Shown here: positions 58,501 to 64,000 of the stretch, piece by piece
Numbering within the stretch: the first letter of the stretch is position 1
Layout: each line of letters opens with the position of its first letter
Source: Micromonospora cremea
Lineage (GTDB): Bacteria; Actinomycetota; Actinomycetes; Mycobacteriales; Micromonosporaceae
Reading direction: 5' to 3'
Length of the DNA stretch: 64,000 nt
NCBI RefSeq assembly: GCF_900143515.1
Contig: NZ_FSQT01000002.1
Coordinates: 2,605,501-2,669,500 of the forward strand
Program-made: the position numbers and the translations under genes
The notes under the pieces: model-generated
What the model saw: only the letters and a program-made list of their open reading frames with translations
Database searches by the model: none
Told to the model about the DNA's origin: nothing

Positions 58501-59499
58501 GACCTGCTCGGCACCAAGCTGGAGCTGCGCCTGGGTGACGCGTCGGAGTCCGAGATCGACCGCCGCGCGGCGACGAACGTGCCGGAGAAGGCACCCGGTC
58601 GTGGCCTGACCCGCGACAAGCTGCACTTCCTCACCGCCATCTCGCGAATCGACGGCCGCCGGGACATCGAGGACCTGAGCGAGGCGTCGATCGCGCTGGC
58701 CGGGCACGTGGCGGCCAACTGGCCGGGCCGGCCGGCGCCGAAGGTGCGGCTGCTGCCGCGCCGGCTGCCCGTGGCCGAGCTGGCCCGGATCATCGACCGG
58801 TCGGCGCCCGGCCTGCCGGTCGGCGTCAACGAGTCGGCGCTCGCGCCGGTCTACCTGGACCTGGCCAACGAGCCGCACCTGACGGTCTTCGGCGACGCCG
58901 AGTGCGGCAAGACCAACCTGCTGCGGCTGATCGCCCGGGGCATCACCGAGCGGTACACGCCCGCGCAGGCCCGGCTGGTGATCGCCGACTACCGGCGCGG
59001 GCTGCTGGGCGCGGTGGAGGGCGACCACCTGTTGGACTACGCCCCGTCCAACCAGGCGTTCGCGCAGGGCCTCGGCTCGATCCGCAGCGCGCTGACCAAC
59101 CGGTTGCCCGGCCCGGACGTCACCACCGCGCAGCTGCGTGACCGCAGCTGGTGGAAGGGCCCGGACCTGTACATCCTGGTGGACGACTACGACCTGGTGG
59201 CGTCCGGCGGCAGCAATCCGCTCAGCGCCCTGCAGGAGCTGCTGCCGCAGGCCCGTGACATCGGCCTGCACCTGATCATCACGCGCCGGGTCGGCGGGGT
59301 GTCCCGGGCGCTCTACGAGCCGGTGCTGCAACGGCTGCGCGAGCTTGACTCACCCGGCCTGCTGATGTCCGGCAACCGGGAGGAGGGTGCGGTCTTCGGC
59401 ACGTTGCGACCGAGCCCGCAGCCACCCGGCCGGGGCACTCTCGTCCGCCGTCGGGACGGCCAGCAGCTGATCCAGACCGCCTGGTCCGAGCCGTCGTGA
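55537..59499 (+). CDS. eccC: type VII secretion ATPase EccC (fused EccCa-EccCb)
   Basis: A 1320-residue protein with two membrane helices (about 38-85) and three FtsK/SpoIIIE ATPase domains in one chain: Walker A GATGSGKS (about residue 477), GRSLSGKST (about 832) and GDAECGKTN (about 1118). Domain 1 has the full Walker A and the Walker B LLIICDE; domains 2 and 3 have a variant loop, as in mycobacterial EccC, where ATPase 1 does the work and 2-3 bind cargo. GTG start with GGGGAGGAG site. It is the motor that recognises the YxxxE-tagged Esx cargo. Confidence 0.96.
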   Translation: MSTVVFRRLPRQPGPALPRGEVLLESPPELPEPTPRGMGQLLMILPMVCGVGAMAFLYAGRGGGMMTYVAGGLFGVSMLGMAIGSLSNGGNDKAELNADRRDYMRYLAQMRKRTRRAAGQQRAAMAWRHPEPDALWSIASSRRLWERRITEDDFGETRIALGPQRLAVEIVPPETKPVEDLEPMSAIALRRFVRAHSTVPDLPTALSVRAFSRVVLRGDREPVLDLTRAALGQLATFHAPDDLVIAVVAAPDRQSVWGWVKWLPHAHHSGRTDAAGARRLVFASLAEAEESLAGELAGRPRFAPEAKPLTTAPHVVVVVDGGEIAPTCQLMGQGLLGATLIDLSGTVPRDAGRWLLCLDVGDGSNLELVRGSSSSRLGRPDRLSSEAAEGLARQIAPYRLSQQQASNEEPLARSMELPDLLGVGDAAAVDVHQTWRPRGHRDRLRIPLGVGPDGNVVELDFKESAHEGMGPHGLVIGATGSGKSELLRTVVAALAVTHSSEELNFVLVDFKGGATFASLEALPHTSAVITNLADELPLVDRMRDALAGEMVRRQELLRAAGNYVSRFEYEKARAAGEPLAPMPSLLIICDEFSELLAAKPDFIDLFVMIGRLGRSLGVHLLLASQRLEEGKLRGLDTHLSYRIGLRTFSAVESRIVLGVPDAYELPNAPGHGYLKTDTSTMLRFRAAYVSGPYRVPGQQASASQALVQRRIVPYGVDFVPAQTPQLPVDTAPEPEQPADGKAVAMLDVLIDQLKGRGRPAHQVWLPPLADPPSLGELLGQLAVDPTYGLCTASWPGRGRLTVPVGVVDRPYEQRRDPMMVELAGAGGNVVIVGRSLSGKSTMLRSLLASLALTHTPREVQFFCLDFGGGALRSLERLPHMAGVAGRRDVEAVRRTVAEVVAVLDDRETRFAQHGIDSVASYRRRRAAGEFADDPFGDVFLVVDGWNTLRQEYEELEQTITTLANRGLGFGVHVVLTAVRWAEIRINMRDLLGTKLELRLGDASESEIDRRAATNVPEKAPGRGLTRDKLHFLTAISRIDGRRDIEDLSEASIALAGHVAANWPGRPAPKVRLLPRRLPVAELARIIDRSAPGLPVGVNESALAPVYLDLANEPHLTVFGDAECGKTNLLRLIARGITERYTPAQARLVIADYRRGLLGAVEGDHLLDYAPSNQAFAQGLGSIRSALTNRLPGPDVTTAQLRDRSWWKGPDLYILVDDYDLVASGGSNPLSALQELLPQARDIGLHLIITRRVGGVSRALYEPVLQRLRELDSPGLLMSGNREEGAVFGTLRPSPQPPGRGTLVRRRDGQQLIQTAWSEPS

Positions 59500-59690
59500 C
59501 GAGGGTCGGCTCGGGCGGGGTCGTTCCGGTCGACGGCAGTGCGCTGCCCACCACCATCGCCGCCCGCTTCCGGGGCGACGAGCGGTTCGCGGTGTCGGAT
59601 TCCCGTCCCGGTCGGGCCGCCGCAGGCACGGGCCCCGACATCGGGGGCATCGAGACCGACCAGGCCACGGAAGGCTCGGCCGGCCAGTGA
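59496..59690 (+). CDS. small hypothetical protein coupled to eccC
   Basis: A 64-residue hydrophilic frame, GTG start overlapping the eccC stop by 4 nt, and overlapped by the next gene by 4 nt. Rich in Gly, Asp, Arg and Thr with no membrane segment or known motif. The paired 4-nt overlaps suggest a real translationally coupled gene, but homology is needed. Confidence 0.45.
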   Translation: MTRVGSGGVVPVDGSALPTTIAARFRGDERFAVSDSRPGRAAAGTGPDIGGIETDQATEGSAGQ

Positions 59691-59971
59691 GCACCGGGAC
59701 GGGGGCGGCGATGCCGCAGGCGTTGTTCTACCTGTTCGGGTGCTTCCTGCTGACCATTCCGGCCTTCCTCGGCCTGGCCCTGATCGCCCGGATCGGCAGG
59801 TCGACGCGGGTCCGACGAGCCGGTGAGCTGGTGCTCGTCACGGGCATCGCCGCGCTCGTCCCGGTGGTGGCGTACCGGGCGCTGGAGGTGCCGGCGCTCT
59901 GGCTGGTGGTGGCGCTGCTGGTGGTCGTACTGGTGGTCAGCGTGGCGATGCACGTCCGGTCGTACTCCTGA
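59687..59971 (+). CDS. small three-helix membrane protein
   Basis: A 94-residue protein with GTG start overlapping the previous frame. Three hydrophobic stretches (about residues 11-31, 45-62 and 70-88). No family recognised. Its place between eccC and esxB suggests an accessory membrane part of the secretion system; this is inference. Confidence 0.6.
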   Translation: MSTGTGAAMPQALFYLFGCFLLTIPAFLGLALIARIGRSTRVRRAGELVLVTGIAALVPVVAYRALEVPALWLVVALLVVVLVVSVAMHVRSYS

Positions 59972-60043
59972 ACCGCACGGCGTGATTCACCACTATCCAT
60001 CGAAGGCAGCCGGTCAGGGCTGCGCGGGCTGGACCGGTTCCGC

Positions 60044-60049
60044 TACGGT
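60044..60049 (+). promoter_or_regulatory. -10-like box (TACGGT) for the esxBA operon
   Basis: TACGGT, about 97 nt upstream of the esxB ATG; differs by one base from the TACGAT boxes of eccE and eccC. It implies a long leader containing the hairpin at 60086. Confidence 0.35.
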
Positions 60050-60085
60050 CTTCACTGGAGTGTCCGTCGGTGGGGTGTTGCTGCC

Positions 60086-60110
60086 TTGCCGCGGGGGAGG
60101 GGCGCGGCAA
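60086..60110 (+). promoter_or_regulatory. hairpin in the esxBA leader
   Basis: TTGCCGCG / CGCGGCAA, 8-bp perfect stem with loop GGGGAGGGG, 36 nt before the esxB start. The G-rich loop could sequester or mimic a ribosome site. Role unknown. Confidence 0.4.
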
Positions 60111-60145
60111 AGCCGCCGCCACAACATGACGGAAGGGTGTGAAGC

Positions 60146-60454
60146 ATGGCGTTCGAGGTCGAAGCTGCGACTCTGCATACCGCCGCGAGTGACGTGCGGT
60201 CCACGCGCAGCGAGGTCGACGGCGAGCTGAAGAAGCTGTGGAACGTAGTCGACGACCTGGCCATGGCGTGGAAGGGTCAGGCGTCCACTGGTTTCCAGTC
60301 GCTCATGCAGCGCTGGAACGAGGACACCGTCAACCTGCTGACGGCGATGGACAGCATCGCTGACCTGCTCGACAAGTCGGGTACGACGCACCAGGTCAAC
60401 GACGAAGAGCAGCAGCAGATGCTGGACAAGTTCCACTCTGCTCTCAACCCGTGA
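60146..60454 (+). CDS. esxB: WXG100 type VII cargo, CFP-10-like
   Basis: A 102-residue helical hairpin with the WXG turn in MAWKGQASTGF (near residue 43). Ribosome site GGAAGGG. It pairs with the gene 25 nt downstream to form a secreted heterodimer like mycobacterial CFP-10/ESAT-6. The symbol is by position and family, not by orthology to a specific mycobacterial gene. Confidence 0.92.
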   Translation: MAFEVEAATLHTAASDVRSTRSEVDGELKKLWNVVDDLAMAWKGQASTGFQSLMQRWNEDTVNLLTAMDSIADLLDKSGTTHQVNDEEQQQMLDKFHSALNP

Positions 60455-60479
60455 TCCGTAGTTAGCAGAGGAGGAAGTC

Positions 60480-60758
60480 GTGACGATCAAGGTTGACTAC
60501 GCGGTCCTCGAGAGCAGCAACCAGCAGATGCAGGCCATCTCGAAGACCATCGACGAGAAGCTGGACACGCTGCGGTCGATGCTGTCCAAGCTCCAGTGGG
60601 ACGGCGAGGACCGGGCGGCCTACGAGCAGCACCAGGCGAAGTGGGACTCGTCGGTCCGGGACATCAACCGGATCCTGAACGAGATCGGCGGCGCCGTCGG
60701 CATCGCCCGCGAGAACTACGTCTCCACCGAGATGAGCAACGCCAAGGTGTGGGGCTGA
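60480..60758 (+). CDS. esxA: WXG100 type VII cargo, ESAT-6-like
   Basis: A 92-residue protein with GTG start and a strong GAGGAGGAAG site. The WXG is WDG in LQWDGEDRAAY near residue 41. The C-terminus has YVSTEMSNAK, matching the YxxxE export signal, so here the signal-bearing partner is the second gene of the pair. A 17-bp terminator follows. Confidence 0.92.
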   Translation: MTIKVDYAVLESSNQQMQAISKTIDEKLDTLRSMLSKLQWDGEDRAAYEQHQAKWDSSVRDINRILNEIGGAVGIARENYVSTEMSNAKVWG

Positions 60759-60770
60759 GACAATCACCGG

Positions 60771-60807
60771 TGCGGCTCCGGTCCGGTTCGACCGGACCGG
60801 AGCCGCA
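60771..60807 (+). terminator. strong hairpin terminator of the esxBA operon
   Basis: A 17-bp perfect stem with a 3-nt TCG loop (60771-60787 / 60791-60807) begins 12 nt after the esxA stop. It would separate high Esx expression from mycP. Confidence 0.9.
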
Positions 60808-60841
60808 TTGCGTTGGCGTCGACACAGGTTCTGGGAGAGCG

Positions 60842-62368
60842 ATGGGTACGGGGAAGTCTTTCCGTTCGGCGCGGGTCACCGCCGCGGCCGTGTTGGCGTT
60901 GTGTGCCGCGATGGCGTCCGGCGTGGTCTCCGCACCCGCCCACGCCGTCGACACGGTCCGTGGCCTGCAGTGGTATCTCGACTCGCTGAAGATCCCCCAG
61001 GCGCACAAGATCACTCAGGGCAAGGGTGTGGTGGTCGCCGTCATCGACTCCGGTGTGGACCCTTCGCACCCTGACCTGCGCGGTCAGGTGCTGCCGGGCA
61101 AGGGGGTCAACTCCGCTGCCGCTCCGGACGGGCGGCGCGACGACGACGCGGAGTCCGGGCACGGCACCTCGATGGCCGGCATCATCGCCGGCCGCGGCGG
61201 GGGCACGATGCGGGAGTTGGGCATCGCGCCGGCCGCGAAGATCCTCCCGGTCTCCATGGGGCCCCGTGCCGCCGGCATCGACATGGTCCTCGCAATCCGC
61301 TGGGCGGCGGACGCGGGCGCGGACGTCATCAACATCTCCTACGGTGGCGACCCCGCGCGGCCCGATCCGGACCTGACGGACGCCGTCAAGTACGCGTTGG
61401 GCAAGGACGCGGTGGTGGTCGTCTCCGCCGGAAACATCGAGGAGGGCGACCGGCAGGTCACTCTTCCGGCCAACATCCCCGGCGTGATCGCCGTCTCTGG
61501 GCTGAACAAGCGCGGTAGCTTCTTCGCCGGCTCGGTGCAGGGTCCGGAGATCGTGCTCGCCGCACCCATGGAAAGCATCATCGGGCCGGCGCCCAAGGCG
61601 GTGTCGCCGAACGGCTACACGGTGGCCAGCGGCACCAGCTCGGCGGCCGCCATCCTCTCCGGGGTGGCGGCGCTGGTCCGGGCCAAGTATCCGAACCTCG
61701 ACGCGGTCAACGTCATCAACCGGCTGGTCAAGACCGCTCGCGACGCCGGGCCGGCCGGTCGGGATCCGCAGTTCGGCTTCGGTGCGGTCGACCCGCTCGC
61801 CGCGCTGACCCGCTCGGTGCCGGCGGTGACGGCCAACCCGCTGCTGGAGGGCACGGCGGCCGACCCGACCCGGCCCGGCGGTGGTGCCGCCCGGCCCGGC
61901 GACGACGACGGCCCGGCGGTCGAGTTCGGGGTCACCAACAAGGCCGGTGCCATCGTCCAGGTGGGGCTCTGCCTGGCCGTGCCGATTGTCGCGCTGGTCA
62001 TCCTGCTGGTGGTGCTGCGGCGTCGCAAGCGGCGCGCGCCGGCGGCCGTCAGCGGCCCGCTTCCCGGCCCCCCGGGGCCGCCGCCCGGCTGGCCCGCGGG
62101 TCCGCCCGGTTGGCCGACACCGGCCGGTCAGGCTCCACCTCGACACCCCGGCCCGGGCTACGGCCCGCCGCCGGGCCAGCCCGCGCCGGGGTACCCGCCG
62201 CCGGGCTATCCGCCGGCTCAGGCCACGCCGGGCTATCCGCCGGCCGGTCAGCCCGCGCCGGGCTACCCGCCGGCTCCGGTTGCGCCGGCACCGCCGTCGG
62301 GCGGGCCCGGTTGGCCGGGTGCCGGCCCGGGGCACGCTCCACCGCCATCCGGCCCACAGCAGCAGTGA
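60842..62368 (+). CDS. mycP: mycosin, subtilisin-like type VII protease
   Basis: A 508-residue protein: signal peptide (1-37, hydrophobic AAVLALCAAMASGVVSAPAHA), subtilase domain (about 55-330) with the triad Asp in VAVIDSG, His in SGHGTSMAG and Ser in GTSSAAAILSG, a Pro/Gly linker, membrane helix (about 372-395) and a Pro/Gly/Tyr-rich cytoplasmic tail of about 110 residues. Mycosins are membrane-anchored proteases needed to stabilise the ESX complex and cleave some cargo. The long tail is unusual. ATG follows GGGAG. Confidence 0.94.
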   Translation: MGTGKSFRSARVTAAAVLALCAAMASGVVSAPAHAVDTVRGLQWYLDSLKIPQAHKITQGKGVVVAVIDSGVDPSHPDLRGQVLPGKGVNSAAAPDGRRDDDAESGHGTSMAGIIAGRGGGTMRELGIAPAAKILPVSMGPRAAGIDMVLAIRWAADAGADVINISYGGDPARPDPDLTDAVKYALGKDAVVVVSAGNIEEGDRQVTLPANIPGVIAVSGLNKRGSFFAGSVQGPEIVLAAPMESIIGPAPKAVSPNGYTVASGTSSAAAILSGVAALVRAKYPNLDAVNVINRLVKTARDAGPAGRDPQFGFGAVDPLAALTRSVPAVTANPLLEGTAADPTRPGGGAARPGDDDGPAVEFGVTNKAGAIVQVGLCLAVPIVALVILLVVLRRRKRRAPAAVSGPLPGPPGPPPGWPAGPPGWPTPAGQAPPRHPGPGYGPPPGQPAPGYPPPGYPPAQATPGYPPAGQPAPGYPPAPVAPAPPSGGPGWPGAGPGHAPPPSGPQQQ

Positions 62369-62405
62369 GCGCGGACCACCAGTCAGGTTTTTGGGGAGGG
62401 GACCG

Positions 62406-62972
62406 ATGACGGACGATACGACCAAGCAGCCGGAACGGTTCGAGGCAAACGACATCTACATCCCGGTCCCGGCGGCCGGGGTGATGACGCCGGGTCTGGC
62501 AGTGACCGGCTTCGAGATCGACAACGTCAACCACGCCGCGACGCCGAAGGGCCTGGTCACCGCGCCCGGCGAGGCGGGCGTCAAGACCGAGTGGGATGCG
62601 ACCAGCCTGGACTCGGCCATCACCTGGCTGGAGACCCACGCGGCATACCTGAACAAGCTCTCCTACGACATGGTCGACATCCAGGACCTGATGGGCGGTG
62701 CGGCCGCCGGCGCGGCGGCCGGGGCGGCCGGGGGCCCGGCGAGCCCTCTCGGTGGCTTCGACTGGGCCGGCCGGTTGGCCGCCAAGCACCAGGGGCTCTA
62801 CCAGGGCACCGAGAGCGGCGTCCGGCGGCTCTCCCAGAGCCTGTACGACGCGGCGGAGGCACTGCGTCAGGTGAAGGAGAACTACGAGACGGCGGAGCAT
62901 GCCAACGCGATGTCCGCCGCCGACATGCAGCGGGTCTTCGGCGACGTGGCCGGCAACGGCGACGGTCGCTAG
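62406..62972 (+). CDS. ESX-like substrate with YxxxE signal
   Basis: A 188-residue protein. After an N-terminal polar part, residues about 60-180 are helical, split by a Gly/Ala-rich region (GGAAAGAAAGAAGG). The end has ENYETAEHANA (YxxxE signal). No clear WXG, so it resembles the longer WXG-like cargo rather than classic EsxA. ATG with a GGGGAGGGGA site; 17 nt before the next gene. Confidence 0.78.
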   Translation: MTDDTTKQPERFEANDIYIPVPAAGVMTPGLAVTGFEIDNVNHAATPKGLVTAPGEAGVKTEWDATSLDSAITWLETHAAYLNKLSYDMVDIQDLMGGAAAGAAAGAAGGPASPLGGFDWAGRLAAKHQGLYQGTESGVRRLSQSLYDAAEALRQVKENYETAEHANAMSAADMQRVFGDVAGNGDGR

Positions 62973-62989
62973 AACGGGGAGGACGGCAG

Positions 62990-64000
62990 ATGGGCCTGAG
63001 CTGGGAAGAGATGTGCCAGAAGGTCGTCATCGACGGCCGACCGGGTGACGTGGAGAGCGCCGCCCTTGGCTGGGAACAACTGATCAAGAATCTCAACAAC
63101 GTCAAGCAGAGTCTCGACACCAACATCAAGGACCTGGGCACGGTCTGGAAGGGCCCGGCGTACGAGGCGTTCAAGGGTCACGTCGAGCAGATCGCCAAGG
63201 ACACCGGGAACATCGTGGCGGACGCCGAGAAGGGCAGCGGCATCGTCCAGTCGCTCAAGAGCGCCGCGGAGAAACTCACCGCCGCCCAGCGGGACTTCCC
63301 GGTCCCGGCGACCTGCATCAACGACGTGCTGGAGGCGCGGAACGCCAAGCTGACCCTCAGCGTGGGCTTCTTCGAGGCCAAGGTGGCACCGGACTTCCTC
63401 GGCTGGTTGGATCCGGTGACCGCGGTCGCCGACTGGATCAACGACCGGTCCGAGGAAGCGGCGGGCGTCTACCAGCGGGTCAGCGGCGACTACCAGAACA
63501 TCGCGCCGGGCACCCCGGGTGAAGCGAGCGGCTTCACGAACAAGACACCGACGACCGAGATTCCGAAGCTGGACAACGGTGGCGGCGGTGGTGGCGGGGT
63601 CGGCGGCGTACCGGACATCGGCGGCGGCAAACCGTCCATCGGCGACATGGGCGCCAAGCCCTCGATCAACGCCACCGGCATGCCGGACACCGGCAACCTG
63701 TCCGGCGGCTCCGGCACGCACCCCGACCTCTCCGGCGGGTACGACACCGGTTCGGGCGGCGGCTATCCCGGCGCCGGTGGGGTGCCGGGCACCGGCGGTC
63801 TGGAGGACGACTACAGCAGCGGCCTCGCGGGTGCTGGCGGCGGTGGCACGCCGGGTCTCGGCTCCGGTCTGGGTGGCGGTGGCCTGGGCTCCTCCGGCCT
63901 GGGCGGCGCCGGTGGGCTCGGCAGCGGCGGCGGTCTGAGCGGCGGCGGCGCTGGTGCCGGCGTTCTCGCGGGCGGTGGCGCGCTCGGCCGGGCGGTCTCC
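62990..64000 (+). CDS. large WXG100-like glycine-rich substrate (cut by window edge)
   Basis: At least 337 residues, stop outside the window. Residues about 1-110 are WXG100-like helices with WKG in TVWKGPAYEAF near residue 56; about 110-170 contain another helical part (WLDPVTAVADWINDRSEEAAG); the rest is extremely Gly-rich (GGGGGGGVGGV, GLGSGLGGGGLGSS). This is the layout of a secreted structural or effector type VII protein. GGGGAGGA site precedes the ATG. Confidence 0.82.
   Translation, partial: MGLSWEEMCQKVVIDGRPGDVESAALGWEQLIKNLNNVKQSLDTNIKDLGTVWKGPAYEAFKGHVEQIAKDTGNIVADAEKGSGIVQSLKSAAEKLTAAQRDFPVPATCINDVLEARNAKLTLSVGFFEAKVAPDFLGWLDPVTAVADWINDRSEEAAGVYQRVSGDYQNIAPGTPGEASGFTNKTPTTEIPKLDNGGGGGGGVGGVPDIGGGKPSIGDMGAKPSINATGMPDTGNLSGGSGTHPDLSGGYDTGSGGGYPGAGGVPGTGGLEDDYSSGLAGAGGGGTPGLGSGLGGGGLGSSGLGGAGGLGSGGGLSGGGAGAGVLAGGGALGRAVS

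Noticed and set aside
63550..64000. Glycine-codon repeats as a possible CRISPR or tandem DNA repeat
   Set aside because: The repeats are irregular GGC/GGT codons in one open frame with no constant unit or spacer.

Overview
The window is high-GC actinobacterial DNA, roughly 70% or more G+C by eye, with many GTG and occasional TTG starts. It carries the septation protein SepH, part of the futalosine menaquinone route, and a mycobacterial-type (ESX-like) type VII secretion locus. Gene content and terminator style fit a Micromonosporaceae member (Micromonospora or Salinispora type). That placement is an inference from content; no rRNA or other species marker is present, and I found no tRNA, CRISPR array, transposase, integrase or phage gene.

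Left part (1-24.9 kb) is mostly chromosomal housekeeping: an L,D-transpeptidase C-terminus, a large helicase-associated/WYL-like protein, a HAD phosphatase, a cold-shock protein, mqnD and mqnB (separated by a likely inserted XRE-acetyltransferase gene), an MFS carrier, DUF3027 and DUF2530 proteins, an AzgA-type purine permease, a MarR-MFS pair, thpR, sepH, serC, a citrate synthase, pdxH-MFS, an aldose epimerase, a nitroreductase, an acyl-CoA dehydrogenase and a DUF4230 protein.

Middle part (25-49 kb): a PspC-like protein flanked by hairpin-rich intergenic repeats, and sdaA. A four-gene surface-polymer operon follows (27.3-33.2 kb): Wzm/TagG permease, Wzt/TagH ATPase, a CDP-alcohol phosphotransferase fused to a nucleotidyltransferase-like domain, and a GT2-TagF-like fusion. 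Then come an orphan sugar-type ABC ATPase, membrane proteins, an acyltransferase-3, a beta-phosphoglucomutase plus GH65 phosphorylase pair, an AI-2E exporter broken by two frameshifts, a hemerythrin-like protein, an FUSC membrane protein, a secreted C39-like protease and small hypotheticals.

Right part (49.2-64 kb, running off the edge) is a type VII secretion locus: eccB, eccE, eccD and a fused three-ATPase eccC on alternating strands, an esxB-esxA pair, mycosin, and at least four further WXG100/ESX-like substrates flanking the core. EccC, EccB, EccD and EccE would form the membrane channel, MycP the periplasm-side protease, and the Esx pair plus flanking proteins the cargo.

Several genes have a TANNNT -10 box only 6-8 nt before the start codon, implying leaderless transcripts. 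At least ten strong inverted repeats lie directly behind stop codons and are called as terminators; two of them share a 14-bp stem.
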